From assembly GCA_027941995.1 (NCBI GenBank), contig CP115966.1, positions 310,001 to 374,000 of the forward strand: a stretch of 64,000 nt of DNA, given 5' to 3'. Position numbers and translations under genes: made by a program. Under the pieces are notes generated by a model. The model did no database searches. It was not told where the DNA came from and was given only the letters and a program-made list of their open reading frames with translations. Positions 45,724-54,750 of the stretch are shown here, in pieces. Source of the DNA: Erythrobacteraceae bacterium WH01K. Its GTDB lineage: Bacteria > Pseudomonadota > Alphaproteobacteria > Sphingomonadales > Sphingomonadaceae. Each line of letters begins with the position of its first letter. Position 1 is the stretch's first letter.

Positions 45724-46068
45724 TCAACTTAACGCGTTCAGAGTTTCGACGAACTGTGCGGGATCAGCGACATCTGCCTCCAGCACCCACAAATCCGGGT
45801 CGGAACCATGCCTTTTACGGCAATAGTCCGTAAAATCCTCTTCGTTTTCAACGGCTTTTGGAACAACCGGCGTCCAACGACGCGTGCCGTCCATCTGCGG
45901 CATCCTTTCCCAAAGTTGCGCGCTGGACCCGTTTTGCATGGTTAAGAGAAGGATGGTTCCCGCATCGCGTTCCCCTTTGAACAAGACGCTGGCAAACCCG
46001 CCCCGCCCTTCGACCAGGCGCCTGATCGCACCGATTTCGACGTGAGCGGGCAGGCGCGAATCGGTCAA
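45724..46068 (-). CDS. DUF1491 family protein
   Basis: 114 residues. No ATG is available; the frame begins at TTG 46068, preceded by CAGGAAA. RLPAHVEIGAIRRLVEGRGGFASVL and DFTDYCRKRHGSDPDLWVLE match DUF1491, a short alphaproteobacterial family of unknown function. 22 bp after the thioesterase gene. Confidence 0.85.
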   Translation of the reverse strand: MTDSRLPAHVEIGAIRRLVEGRGGFASVLFKGERDAGTILLLTMQNGSSAQLWERMPQMDGTRRWTPVVPKAVENEEDFTDYCRKRHGSDPDLWVLEADVADPAQFVETLNALS

Positions 46069-46090
46069 GGCCGGTTTCCTGCGGCCGTTT

Positions 46091-46558
46091 TCACGGCGAT
46101 TCGTAACCGGGCAGGCCGGAAAGAGGGATGTGCGAGCGCATGAACGTGCCCGTCCCCCGTCCGATTTCGTCGCCCTCGTGATCGATCAGACGGGATTCTG
46201 CGACCAGGACGCGGCGGCGGCCGCTCACCCACTTGCCCTCCGCGATGACTTCCCCCTCCTTCACAGGCTTCGTGAAATGCAGGTTGAAGGATGTCGTCAG
46301 CAGGAAACGGTCGGTGACGATGGTGTTCGCGGCATAGAAGGCCGCATCGTCCAGCATCTTGAAATAGATCGTCCCGTGGGCCGCGCCCGCCGCGTGATAG
46401 GCATCCGGCGTCACATGGAAGACGAGCCGTGCACGCCCCTCCTCTTCTATATGCAGGCGGGACCGGAAAAGGTTGTTGACCGGCGCGGAACTGTAAAGCC
46501 GTTCCAGTGCGCGGTAATGCGAGATCGCCCCGGATTCTGCAGGCTTCTCAGGCGGCAT
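46091..46558 (-). CDS. PaaI-type hotdog thioesterase
   Basis: 155 residues. Hotdog fold with the segments GAAHGTIYFKMLDDAAFYAA and TSFNLHFTKPVKEGEVIAEG. It probably hydrolyses an acyl-CoA. It overlaps the 3' end of ptsN by 11 bp, so the genes are co-transcribed. Confidence 0.87.
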   Translation of the reverse strand: MPPEKPAESGAISHYRALERLYSSAPVNNLFRSRLHIEEEGRARLVFHVTPDAYHAAGAAHGTIYFKMLDDAAFYAANTIVTDRFLLTTSFNLHFTKPVKEGEVIAEGKWVSGRRRVLVAESRLIDHEGDEIGRGTGTFMRSHIPLSGLPGYESP

Positions 46559-47012
46559 GGCGTTCGCTCACATTGGCCATCAGAGCATAAAGCGCGTCGG
46601 CATCCGGCGCAGAGAGCAGCAGGTCGCGCACTTCCTCGCTGCGAACCATGCGCGACAGGGCCGCCAGTGCATGAAGGTGGCTGACGCCTGCGTCCACCGG
46701 CGAGAAAAGACCCAGGACCAGGCTGACCGGCACTCCGTCCGTCGCATCGAAATCGACCGGCTTTTCCAGCCGCATCAGGCAGGCTCGGGGCCGACGCACC
46801 TTGTCCGATCGCCCATGCGGCATGGCGATACCGTTGCCGAACCCAGTGCTGCCCAGCGCTTCGCGCTCCTGCAGAGATTTCAGGAGTTCGTCTGATGTCG
46901 GCCCGTCTTCGTCTCCGGATAACAGGCCTGCCACTGCTCGCAGGATATCGTCCTTCGTCGCGGCATCGCTGACGACTACGGTTTCGGGCGATATTCGGTA
47001 AAACGCGCTCAT
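46548..47012 (-). CDS. ptsN: Nitrogen-PTS enzyme IIA (PtsN)
   Basis: 154 residues. The phosphorylated His is in GFGNGIAMPHGRSDKV (around residue 66). Standard EIIA-Ntr layout otherwise. It acts in regulation of potassium, nitrogen and stress responses, not sugar uptake. The usual companions rpoN and hpf are only partly kept: hpf is just upstream, and rpoN is absent from the window. Confidence 0.94.
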   Translation of the reverse strand: MSAFYRISPETVVVSDAATKDDILRAVAGLLSGDEDGPTSDELLKSLQEREALGSTGFGNGIAMPHGRSDKVRRPRACLMRLEKPVDFDATDGVPVSLVLGLFSPVDAGVSHLHALAALSRMVRSEEVRDLLLSAPDADALYALMANVSERHAA

Positions 47013-47107
47013 CGTCGAAAATCTTGTCTCTGCTGGAAAGGGCCCGCACCATACGCGGCGTGAATGCCGCGCATGGCTGCCGGAAACGGCTGCTCGGGGC
47101 CGGCGGG

Positions 47108-47686
47108 TCAGCCGGGTTCGACCCAGCCCACCGATCCGTCGCGGCGGCGATAGACCATGTTGTGGCGACCGGTTCCAGCATTTTTGAAAAACAGCGCACC
47201 CGTATCGCGCAGATCCAGCATCATCACGGCATCGGCAACCGACGCTTCCGGGATGTCGACCTTGGTCTCCGCGACGACGACGGGGGCATCGCCGGCCTCT
47301 TCCGTTTCGGGTTCTTCTTCCGCAGGCTCGGGCGAAGCGAAAATGGTGTAGGCCGCCTCTTCCTGCCGCGCGGCATGATCCGCCTGTTCGTGGCGATCCT
47401 TCAACCGGCGCTTGTAGCGGCGAAGCTGCTTCTCGATCTTGGCGGCAGCCTTGTCGCAGGCTTGGTGCGCATCATGCGCTTCGGCGTGGCCCTTCAGGAT
47501 AAGCCCCTGCATCACGTGCAGTACGATGTCGCAGGCAAAGGCGCCCGCCCCGGCCTTGCCGAACGTCACGTGGCTGGAGATGGCCCGGTTGAAATATTTC
47601 TCGACCATGCCTTCCATCCTGTCGCGGGCATGATCCTGCAGGGCTGCGCCCGTTTCGACCTGGTGACCGGAAACGCGAATATCCAT
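47108..47686 (-). CDS. hpf: Ribosome hibernation-promoting factor, long form
   Basis: 192 residues from ATG 47686 (AGGAGA site). The N-terminal S30AE domain (IRVSGHQVETGAALQDHARD ... AEAHDAHQACDKAAAKIEKQ) is joined by an acidic linker to the C-terminal dimerisation domain (MMLDLRDTGALFFKNAGTGR). The long form pairs 70S ribosomes into 100S dimers in stationary phase. It precedes ptsN with a 95-bp gap. Confidence 0.95.
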   Translation of the reverse strand: MDIRVSGHQVETGAALQDHARDRMEGMVEKYFNRAISSHVTFGKAGAGAFACDIVLHVMQGLILKGHAEAHDAHQACDKAAAKIEKQLRRYKRRLKDRHEQADHAARQEEAAYTIFASPEPAEEEPETEEAGDAPVVVAETKVDIPEASVADAVMMLDLRDTGALFFKNAGTGRHNMVYRRRDGSVGWVEPG

Positions 47687-47747
47687 GGCTCGGCTTCTCC
47701 TTTGTTGCGCTCCGAAACCCGCGATCCGGGACTCCGGAGCCGGGGGT

Positions 47748-48437
47748 TCAATGCGTCCAGAGCGGTTTCTGGATCTTGGCGATGAAGGCGCGGTGGCGGG
47801 CAAGTTCTTCCTCGCTGGCCTCGTGCCGGCGGGCCGGACGCGGTTCGCGCCTGGGCCGCACGATCTGCGCCTGCGCCATCTCCGCTTCGTCTGATGCCGC
47901 CTCTGCTGCCAGTTCCAGGCCGATCTGGCGGCCGCCCGTCAGTTCGACATAGACCTGCGCCAGGAGTTCCGCATCCAGCAGCGCGCCATGTTTGACGCGG
48001 TGGCTGCGGTCGACGCCGAAGCGGGTGCACAGCGCATCAAGCGAAACCTTTGCGCCGGGAAACTTGCGCCGGGCCATTGTCACCGTGTCGACCATGCGGT
48101 CCATGCTGACGGGCGCCAGCCCGCATTGTTCCAGCTCGGCATTGAGGAAACCGAAATCGAACGAGGCGTTATGCGCGACCAGCGGCGCATCGCCGATGAA
48201 TTCCAGAAGCTCTGCCGCGCCGTCGGCAAACAGGGGCTTGTCCGACAGGAACTGGATCGACAGGCCGTGAACCGCCTCCGCCTCTGCCGGCATGTCGCGT
48301 TCGGGGTTGTAATAGGCATGGAAACTGGCCCCGGTCTCGACCCGGTTGACCATCTCCACGCAGCCGATTTCAACCATCCGGTCCCCCTTCTTGGGGTCGA
48401 GGCCGGTGGTTTCCGTATCGAAGACAATTTCGCGCAT
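47748..48437 (-). CDS. dnaQ: DNA polymerase III epsilon subunit (proofreading exonuclease)
   Basis: 229 residues from ATG 48437. Exonuclease motifs: ExoI IVFDTETTGLDP, ExoII VAHNASFDFGFLN and ExoIII HGALLDAELLAQVY with the catalytic His-Asp. The C-terminal tail RHRAFIAKIQKPLWTH is the probable contact for the alpha subunit. It sits next to coaE, the order seen near alphaproteobacterial origins. Confidence 0.95.
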   Translation of the reverse strand: MREIVFDTETTGLDPKKGDRMVEIGCVEMVNRVETGASFHAYYNPERDMPAEAEAVHGLSIQFLSDKPLFADGAAELLEFIGDAPLVAHNASFDFGFLNAELEQCGLAPVSMDRMVDTVTMARRKFPGAKVSLDALCTRFGVDRSHRVKHGALLDAELLAQVYVELTGGRQIGLELAAEAASDEAEMAQAQIVRPRREPRPARRHEASEEELARHRAFIAKIQKPLWTH

Positions 48438-48501
48438 GAGTCGTTTATCTATCGGCCCGGTCCGGCCATCTGGCAAGGGGCCGCGGCATGGCCGGCGTGG
48501 A

Positions 48502-49095
48502 TCAGGCGGCGGACAGGGTTTCCAGCAGGGCCGCGACGTCGGCCCGCGTGGCGTCCAGCGACTGGCCGGTATCGATGACCGTATCGGCCCGCTCCCGCTT
48601 CTGTGCATCTGGAACCTGAAGGGCCAGGATCTTGGCGAACTTGTCTTCCGTCATGCCGGGGCGTGCCAGCACGCGCGACCGCTGCGCCTCGGCAGGCGCA
48701 GACACGACCACGACATGATCGACCGCTTCGAATCCGCCTTTCTCGAACAGCAGGGGGATGTCGAAGACCACCACTTTCGCATCGGCGTGATCTTCCATGA
48801 AATCGGCGCGGATTGCGGCCACCGCGGGATGGACCAGCAATTCGAGCTGGGCGAGTTTTTCCGCATCGCCGAACACCAGAGTGCCCAGTGCGTCGCGGTC
48901 GACCCCGCCGGGACCGGTCGTCCCGGGAAAGGCCGCTTCGATCGCCGGGAGAAGCGCGCCGCCCGGTCCCTGAAGGATGCGAACCTCTGCATCGGCGTCG
49001 AAGACAGGCGCACCCAGATCCTCGAACATGGCAGCGACGGTCGATTTGCCCATGCCGATCGATCCGGTCAGCCCGATGATGAGAGGACGATTCAC
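48502..49095 (-). CDS. coaE: Dephospho-CoA kinase
   Basis: 197 residues starting at GTG 49095, overlapping the aroE stop (GTGA). P-loop [19 protein letters not shown] and the substrate Asp in [11 protein letters not shown]; the LID-like region [12 protein letters not shown] follows. It makes CoA in the last biosynthetic step. Confidence 0.95.
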   Translation of the reverse strand: MNRPLIIGLTGSIGMGKSTVAAMFEDLGAPVFDADAEVRILQGPGGALLPAIEAAFPGTTGPGGVDRDALGTLVFGDAEKLAQLELLVHPAVAAIRADFMEDHADAKVVVFDIPLLFEKGGFEAVDHVVVVSAPAEAQRSRVLARPGMTEDKFAKILALQVPDAQKRERADTVIDTGQSLDATRADVAALLETLSAA

Positions 49096-49961
49096 GGGGC
49101 AAGCCTTTCACGTAAAGCAGCGTCCGCATCGCGCGGTGCGGGGACGCCGAAGAATTTCTCGAAGGCCGCGGCGGCCTGGCCGATCAGCATGGAGAGGCCG
49201 TCTATGGTCTCGAAACCGGCAGCTTCCGCCCCCCCAAGGAACGGTGTTTCGAGCGGATCGGTCACGATGTCGTAGGCAATGGAGCCGGGCGGGGCATGGC
49301 TCCAGTCGAAGGGCAGGGGGGGCTGACCCCGCATGCCCAGCGGGGAGGCGTTGACGACGAGATCGCAGCACCCCTCCCGGTCGTCGAAGGCGAAATCGGT
49401 CGGCTCGGCGAAATGGGAAAGCGGCGGGGCGTGGTGATCGCCTTCACCTTCACCTTCACCGGCGAGCTCAAGCAGGATGGCCTTCGCCTTGTCCGGATTG
49501 CGACCGGCCAGGACAATCGTGAAACCTTCCGCCGCGAGCGCTGTGACGATGGCCCGCGCCGCACCGCCCGTCCCCAGCACCCGAGCCATGCGGAAATAGT
49601 GGCGCTCTGCCAGAAGCGGCCGCAGAGGTTCGAGGAAACCGGCGACATCGGTGTTCCAGCCGACCAGTTCTCCGTCCCGCGCACGCGTCACGGTATTCAC
49701 GGCCCCGACCTTCCTCGCCAGCGGCTCCAGCCGTCCGAGCAAGGGGATGATCGCCTGCTTGTGCGGCATGGTCACATTGCAGCCCAGCCAAGCCGGATCG
49801 CTGCGGCGGCTGGCGAGATAGCTTTCCAGCGCATCCGGCGCGACCCGGTGCGACCGGTAATCGGCATCGATCCCGGCCTGTTCCAGCCAGAAGCCGTGAA
49901 TTATTGGAGATTTCGACTGCGCGATGGGGTCGCCGATGACTTCGGCATAGGGCCTGCTCAT
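49092..49961 (-). CDS. aroE: Shikimate dehydrogenase
   Basis: 289 residues. Substrate motifs [26 protein letters not shown] (catalytic Lys) and [10 protein letters not shown]; the NADPH site is [15 protein letters not shown]. It makes shikimate in the aromatic pathway. Residues ~168-174 are a Gly-Glu repeat (GEGEGEGD) made by three TTCACC units at 49440-49459. It overlaps coaE and maf by 4 bp each. Confidence 0.95.
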   Translation of the reverse strand: MSRPYAEVIGDPIAQSKSPIIHGFWLEQAGIDADYRSHRVAPDALESYLASRRSDPAWLGCNVTMPHKQAIIPLLGRLEPLARKVGAVNTVTRARDGELVGWNTDVAGFLEPLRPLLAERHYFRMARVLGTGGAARAIVTALAAEGFTIVLAGRNPDKAKAILLELAGEGEGEGDHHAPPLSHFAEPTDFAFDDREGCCDLVVNASPLGMRGQPPLPFDWSHAPPGSIAYDIVTDPLETPFLGGAEAAGFETIDGLSMLIGQAAAAFEKFFGVPAPRDADAALRERLAP

Positions 49962-50563
49962 TCCGCAATCATCCCGCGTTCGCGCAGCGCGCCCAGTACG
50001 GGGAGAAGCGGCATGCCCAACACGGTGAAATGGTCACCGATGATCCGCTCGAACAGGTGCACGCCCATCGCCTCTAACCGGAAAGCGCCTGCGCAGTGCC
50101 CGATTTCCGGCCATTCGGCGCCGAGATAGCCTTCGATGAAGTGATCCGACAGCTCCCGCACATGGAGCGTGGCAAGGCTGGGCACGATCCAGTCGATCGC
50201 GCCATTCCGGGCGAGGGCCGCTGCGCTGTGCAGATGCATCGGCTTGCCGGAAAAGAAGCGCAAATGGTCCGCCGCCTGTTCGCGGGTCTGCGGCTTGTCG
50301 AAGCGCTGTCCGCCGACTTCGACCAGGGAATCGCTGCCCAGCACCCAGGGGGAAGGTTCCTCGGCGGACACCGCCGCAGCCTTCGCGGCGGCCAGCGCCT
50401 GCACGATTTCGGCGGGGTCCGCGCCGTCCATTGCGCGCTCCAGCGCCCGCTCGTCGATATCGGCCGGGCGCGAGCGATATTTTATCCCGGCACCATCCAG
50501 CATGGCGCGGCGCGAGGCGCTCTTCGAGGCGAGGATCAGGTCCTGTGCGGCGGCTATCGGCAT
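49958..50563 (-). CDS. maf: Maf-like nucleotide pyrophosphatase
   Basis: 201 residues. Motifs LILASKSASRRAMLDGAG and VLGSDSLVEVGGQRFDKP (the conserved Asp of the catalytic site), then SAAALARNG. Maf proteins hydrolyse nucleoside triphosphates, including modified ones. Together with aroE, coaE and dnaQ it forms the conserved origin-side operon. It starts 1 bp overlapping the PPDK-regulator stop (TGATG). Confidence 0.93.
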   Translation of the reverse strand: MPIAAAQDLILASKSASRRAMLDGAGIKYRSRPADIDERALERAMDGADPAEIVQALAAAKAAAVSAEEPSPWVLGSDSLVEVGGQRFDKPQTREQAADHLRFFSGKPMHLHSAAALARNGAIDWIVPSLATLHVRELSDHFIEGYLGAEWPEIGHCAGAFRLEAMGVHLFERIIGDHFTVLGMPLLPVLGALRERGMIAE

Positions 50564-51459
50564 CAGATCGGTTTCTCGTCCGGCTTCACGCGTTTCGTGC
50601 GCTCGTTATGGATGCGAATGATGGCCGCGGCCGTTTCCTCGATCGAACGGCGGGTCACGTCGATGACCGGCCAGTTGTTGTCGGAGAAAAGCCGGCGGGC
50701 GAACTGCACTTCCTTTTTCACGCGCTCGTTGTCGATATAGGCGGTTTCTTCCCGCTCGTTCAGGGTCAGCAGGCGGTTGCGGCGGATCTGCACCAGCCGT
50801 TCGGGCGCGGTCGTCAGGCCGACCACGGTGGGATGTTTCAGGCCATAGAGCGCCGGGGGCGGGGGGCTTTCCACCACCAGCGGGATATTGGCGACCTTGA
50901 AGCCGCGATTGGCGAGATAGATGCTGGTCGGCGTTTTGGAGCTACGCGACACGCCTGCCAGCAGGATGTCCGCCTGCTCCCAGTTCTCGTGACCGACCCC
51001 GTCGTCATGCGCGATGGTGAACTGGATTGCCTCCACCCGGTCGAAATAGGCTTCGTCCATCCGGTGCTGTCGGCCGGGACGGCCATGCGCCTCCTGCCCC
51101 AGCTGCGCTTCCAGCGCCACAGTGACGGAATCGAGCGCATCGACCGCGGGGAGCGACATCTGCCGGCACTTTTCCTCCAGCGCCTTTCGCGTCTGCGCGT
51201 TGACCAGCGTATAGAGGACAAGGCCCGGGCTGGCTGCCAGTTCGGGCGCGATCCGGTCGAGATGCGCCTGGCTGCGCACCATGGGCCAGAAATGGCGCAC
51301 GACATCGGCATTCTCGAACTGGGCGAGGGCGGCCTTGGCGATCATTTCCAGCGTTTCACCGGTGGAATCCGACAACAGGTGGACATGGATACGGGGCAGG
51401 GCACGGGCTCCGGTTGGCGGGCGGCTGCGGCCCTGTGGAGAAACACCGGCATAAACCAC
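50563..51459 (-). CDS. ppsR: Pyruvate, phosphate dikinase regulatory protein (DUF299)
   Basis: The bifunctional kinase/pyrophosphorylase has its P-loop-like motif at ILLAGVSRSSKTPTSIYLAN, and opens RIHVHLLSDSTGETLEMIAK. The start is a problem: just before RIHVHLL there is no ATG, GTG or TTG in frame, only a CTG at 51399. The first upstream in-frame candidate is a GTG at 51459 (298 residues, without a good ribosome site). I give the GTG; a CTG start would give 278 residues, the usual family size. It switches PPDK or PEP synthase activity by phosphorylation. Confidence 0.85.
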   Translation of the reverse strand: MVYAGVSPQGRSRPPTGARALPRIHVHLLSDSTGETLEMIAKAALAQFENADVVRHFWPMVRSQAHLDRIAPELAASPGLVLYTLVNAQTRKALEEKCRQMSLPAVDALDSVTVALEAQLGQEAHGRPGRQHRMDEAYFDRVEAIQFTIAHDDGVGHENWEQADILLAGVSRSSKTPTSIYLANRGFKVANIPLVVESPPPPALYGLKHPTVVGLTTAPERLVQIRRNRLLTLNEREETAYIDNERVKKEVQFARRLFSDNNWPVIDVTRRSIEETAAAIIRIHNERTKRVKPDEKPI

Positions 51460-51735
51460 GGGAGGAAATCGCGGACAAGGCGGGGATGGAATTCTGCCGC
51501 CATTGCGAGTCCTTTCCTGCAACCGGTTCTGGACAGGATCGCTGCCTTTCCCACAGTCTGGGGACAACGGGGACAGCTTTCCTTTGACTCAGTTCGCATC
51601 ACGAGTCGGTCATGGCAGGCAGGACTGGAATCCGGTCGACAAATCGGGCAGTGCGCCGCCATCCCCGTTTTCCACAGGGCCAACAGACTCCAACAGACTC
51701 TATAAATATATTGAATTGATTGGATACCAGACCCG
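51400..51735. other. Candidate chromosomal origin of replication (oriC)
   Basis: The region between the diverging ppsR and hemE genes. It has near-consensus DnaA boxes: TTCTCCACA (minus, 51434-51442), TTTTCCACA (plus, 51668-51676), and weaker TTTCCCACA (51547-51555) and TTGTCCCCA (minus, 51559-51567). It has six GANTC sites within 194 bp (51507, 51586, 51603, 51628, 51686, 51696), a doubled 10-mer CCAACAGACT at 51680-51699, and an AT-rich tract TATAAATATATTGAATTGAT at 51701-51720 that could be the unwinding element. hemE is the known neighbour of the Caulobacter and Rickettsia origins. Confidence 0.7.
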
Positions 51736-52773
51736 ATGCCCGGCCTTTTGATCGACACGTTGCGCGGCAAGCGCGGTGAGCAGGTGCCCCTTTGGCTCAT
51801 GCGGCAGGCAGGACGGTATCTTCCCGAATACCGTGCCCTGCGTAAGGAAAAGGGCGGGTTCCTGGACCTGGTCTATGACAGCGAGGCAGCGTGCGAAGTC
51901 ACGCTCCAGCCGCTGCGCCGGTTCGGGTTCGACGGGGCGATCCTGTTTTCCGATATCCTGATCGTACCCCACGCGCTGGGGCAGAATCTCGAATTCCTGG
52001 CAGGGGAGGGACCGAAACTCTCACCCAAGCTGGTCGATCATGCGCTGGAGAGCCTGCAAGGGGTGCCTGAGCGCTTCGACCCGGTTTACCGGACCGTGGG
52101 GCTGGTCAGTGCTGCCCTGGGCCCTGAGACGGGCAATTCGGCGACTATGCTGGGTTTTGTCGGCAGCCCCTGGACCGTTGCGACCTACATGGTTGCAGGC
52201 GAGGGCAGCCGCGACCAGCATGCAGCGCGCGAAATGGCGTACCGCGATCCGGCAGTGCTGGGGGCAATCGTCGATGCCATCGTGGGAAGCTCCATCACCT
52301 ACCTCTCCGGACAGATCGAGGCCGGGGCGGAGGCGGTGCAATTGTTCGACAGCTGGGCGGGCAGCCTCGCCCCCGACCAGTTCGAGCGCTGGGTCATCGC
52401 TCCCAACGCCCGCATCGTGTCTGCACTGAAGGATCGTCATCCGGATACCCCGATCATCGGTTTTCCGAAGGGTTCGGGCGAGAAGCTTCCCGCCTATGTC
52501 CGCGAAACCGGGGTCGATGCCATCGGCCTCGATGAGACGGTCGATCCGGCCTGGGCTCACTCGGTGCTGCCGGCAGGCATGCCGGTGCAGGGCAATCTCG
52601 ATCCGCTGATCCTGATGAGCTCGCCCGAAGAAATCGCCGCGCGGGCCACCACCATCCTGGAAACCTTTCGCGATCGTCCCCATGTCTTCAATCTGGGCCA
52701 CGGCATCGGACAGTTCACGCCCATTGCCAATGTCGAGGCGCTGGTCGCCGCGGTTCGCGGCTGGCAGGGGTGA
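51736..52773 (+). CDS. hemE: Uroporphyrinogen decarboxylase
   Basis: 345 residues. Motifs LWLMRQAGRYLPEYRALR, FDGAILFSDILIVPHALG (catalytic Asp) and GHGIGQFTPIANVEALV. It makes coproporphyrinogen III in haem synthesis. ATG 51736 comes right after the AT-rich tract of the candidate origin. hemJ follows after 31 bp. Confidence 0.96.
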   Translation: MPGLLIDTLRGKRGEQVPLWLMRQAGRYLPEYRALRKEKGGFLDLVYDSEAACEVTLQPLRRFGFDGAILFSDILIVPHALGQNLEFLAGEGPKLSPKLVDHALESLQGVPERFDPVYRTVGLVSAALGPETGNSATMLGFVGSPWTVATYMVAGEGSRDQHAAREMAYRDPAVLGAIVDAIVGSSITYLSGQIEAGAEAVQLFDSWAGSLAPDQFERWVIAPNARIVSALKDRHPDTPIIGFPKGSGEKLPAYVRETGVDAIGLDETVDPAWAHSVLPAGMPVQGNLDPLILMSSPEEIAARATTILETFRDRPHVFNLGHGIGQFTPIANVEALVAAVRGWQG

Positions 52774-52804
52774 CGGAAGGGCTTCGAACGCCTAGATCGG
52801 GACC

Positions 52805-53248
52805 ATGCAGGACATTCTCGCAACGCTGTATTTCTGGCTGAAGGCCGGGCACATCATCTTCGTCATCTTCTGGATGGCGGGCCTGTTCATCCTGCCGCGC
52901 CAGATGCTTTACATGTACCCGAGCGCGCCGGGTTCGGACGAAGAAGCCCTGTGGGCGCAGCGCACGCGCACCCTTTCCAGAGTTATCCTGATCCCCAGCA
53001 TCATCGTGGTCTGGGCGCTGGGCCTGCTGCTGATGACCACGATCGGCGCGCACACGCAGGGCTGGTTCCATGCAAAGCTGCTGCTGGTGCTGGTCCTGTC
53101 GGGCTATCACGGGTTCATGAGTGCCAAGGCAAAGGCCATGGCGCGGGGCGAGAGGCCGCTGAGCGAGAAAGCCCTGCGTTTGTGGGGCGAGCTGCCTGCC
53201 ATCATCACGATCCTGGTGGTCGTGCTGGTCATCGTGAAGCCGTTCTGA
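52805..53248 (+). CDS. hemJ: Protoporphyrinogen oxidase HemJ
   Basis: 147 residues, four hydrophobic helices. The HemJ signature is FWLKAGHIIFVIFWMAGLF followed by LPRQMLYM, with the conserved His; AKLLLVLVLSGYHGFM has another. It performs the oxygen-independent oxidation of protoporphyrinogen IX in the inner membrane. It fits directly after hemE. Confidence 0.92.
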   Translation: MQDILATLYFWLKAGHIIFVIFWMAGLFILPRQMLYMYPSAPGSDEEALWAQRTRTLSRVILIPSIIVVWALGLLLMTTIGAHTQGWFHAKLLLVLVLSGYHGFMSAKAKAMARGERPLSEKALRLWGELPAIITILVVVLVIVKPF

Positions 53249-53299
53249 CCCAATGACCGCAGGCGGCGTGCGAGGTGCCTGCGGCACGCAATCTCTCGA

Positions 53300-53328
53300 T
53301 TGACGCGCCGACGACGCGCGCCTAATCG
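53300..53328 (+). promoter_or_regulatory. Candidate rho promoter
   Basis: TTGACG (53300-53305) and TAATCG (53323-53328) with a 17-bp spacer, giving a leader of roughly 100 nt before the rho ATG. Long rho leaders are known to carry autoregulation. The -10 box is imperfect. Confidence 0.4.
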
Positions 53329-53438
53329 CAACACATCAACCGGCATACGGTAACCGCGGCTTCCTGGCCCGGGACCGCTTCCCGCTTTCTCCAAGCCCGA
53401 TGGAAGTGCCGGCGTTACCCCCAGATGGAATACCACAC

Positions 53439-54704
53439 ATGCATCTCAAGGATTTGAAACTCAAAGCGCCGGCCGATCTCGTCCAGATGGCCGAGGAACT
53501 CGGTGTCGAGGCCGCCGGCACGATGCGGCGGCAGGACCTGATGTTCTGCATCCTGCGCGAACTCGCGGAAGACGAGGAATACGACGAGAAGATCATGGGC
53601 ATCGGCACCATCGAGGTGCTGCAGGACGGCTTCGGTTTCCTGCGCAGCCCCGAGGCGAATTATCTCGCCGGTCCGGACGACATCTACGTCTCGCCCAATC
53701 AGGTCCGCAAGATGGGCCTGCGCACCGGCGACACGGTCGAAGGCGAAATCCGCGCGCCGAAGGAAGGCGAACGCTATTTCGCGCTGACGAAGCTGACTTC
53801 GGTCAATTTCGAGGATCCGGACCAGGTTCGCCTGCGGACCAATTTCGACAACCTGACCCCGCTCTACCCTGAGCAGAAGCTGTCGCTCGACACGCTCGAT
53901 CCCACGGTCGCGGACAAGAGCGCGCGGGTCATCGATATCATCTCGCCGCAGGGCAAGGGCCAGCGCGCGCTGATCGTCGCTCCGCCGCGCACCGGTAAGA
54001 CCGTGCTGCTGCAGAACATTGCGAAGGCGATCACCGACAACCACCCCGAGGTGTTCCTGCTCGTCCTGCTGGTCGACGAACGCCCCGAAGAAGTCACAGA
54101 CATGCAGCGCAGCGTGAACGGCGAGGTCATTTCCTCGACCTTCGACGAACCTGCCACGCGCCACGTGCAGGTTGCCGAAATGGTGATCGAGAAGGCGAAA
54201 CGCCTGGTCGAGCACAAGCGCGACGTCGTGATCCTCCTCGATTCCATCACGCGTCTCGGCCGCGCCTACAACACCGTCGTGCCCAGCTCCGGCAAGGTGC
54301 TGACGGGCGGTGTCGATGCCAACGCCCTGCAACGCCCCAAGCGTTTCTTCGGCGCGGCGCGCAACATCGAGGAGGGCGGTTCGCTGTCCATCATCGCCAC
54401 CGCGCTGATTGATACCGGCAGCCGCATGGACGAGGTCATCTTCGAAGAGTTCAAGGGGACGGGCAACAGCGAAATCGTGCTCGACCGCAAGGTTGCCGAC
54501 AAGCGTATCTTCCCGGCTCTCGACGTCGGCAAGTCCGGTACCCGCAAGGAAGAACTGCTGGTCGAGAAGGACAAGCTGTCCAAGATGTGGGTCCTGCGCC
54601 GTATCCTGATGCAGATGGGCACGGTCGACGCGATGGAATTCCTCCTCGACAAGATGAAGGATTCCAAGACCAACGAAGACTTCTTCGACACGATGAACCA
54701 GTAA
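53439..54704 (+). CDS. rho: Transcription termination factor Rho
   Basis: 421 residues from ATG 53439; an in-frame ATG at 53400 would add 13 residues. RNA-binding N-terminal domain ([31 protein letters not shown]), Walker A in [16 protein letters not shown], Walker B in [18 protein letters not shown], and the Q/R loops near [14 protein letters not shown]. It forms a ring helicase that ends transcription. rho next to hemE-hemJ and upstream of mnmE is standard alphaproteobacterial order. Confidence 0.97.
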   Translation: MHLKDLKLKAPADLVQMAEELGVEAAGTMRRQDLMFCILRELAEDEEYDEKIMGIGTIEVLQDGFGFLRSPEANYLAGPDDIYVSPNQVRKMGLRTGDTVEGEIRAPKEGERYFALTKLTSVNFEDPDQVRLRTNFDNLTPLYPEQKLSLDTLDPTVADKSARVIDIISPQGKGQRALIVAPPRTGKTVLLQNIAKAITDNHPEVFLLVLLVDERPEEVTDMQRSVNGEVISSTFDEPATRHVQVAEMVIEKAKRLVEHKRDVVILLDSITRLGRAYNTVVPSSGKVLTGGVDANALQRPKRFFGAARNIEEGGSLSIIATALIDTGSRMDEVIFEEFKGTGNSEIVLDRKVADKRIFPALDVGKSGTRKEELLVEKDKLSKMWVLRRILMQMGTVDAMEFLLDKMKDSKTNEDFFDTMNQ

Positions 54705-54750
54705 TCCGGGTTCCCCGCCGAGGGGTTTTGCGAAGGAATAGCAGGGACTT

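Noticed and set aside
49109-49124. CCTTTCACGTAAAGCA as a possible parS site in the aroE 3' end
   Set aside because: Four mismatches from the canonical parS, and the right half is not CACGTGAAAC-like. It is far from the clustered sites.
49440-49459. Short repeat considered as a CRISPR or variable-number element
   Set aside because: Units are only 6 bp without spacers; it is coding sequence of aroE. No CRISPR-like spacing was seen anywhere in the window.
51342-51800. Minus-strand 152-aa frame across the candidate origin
   Set aside because: Composition is not protein-like, and it crosses both the hemE start and the DnaA-box region.
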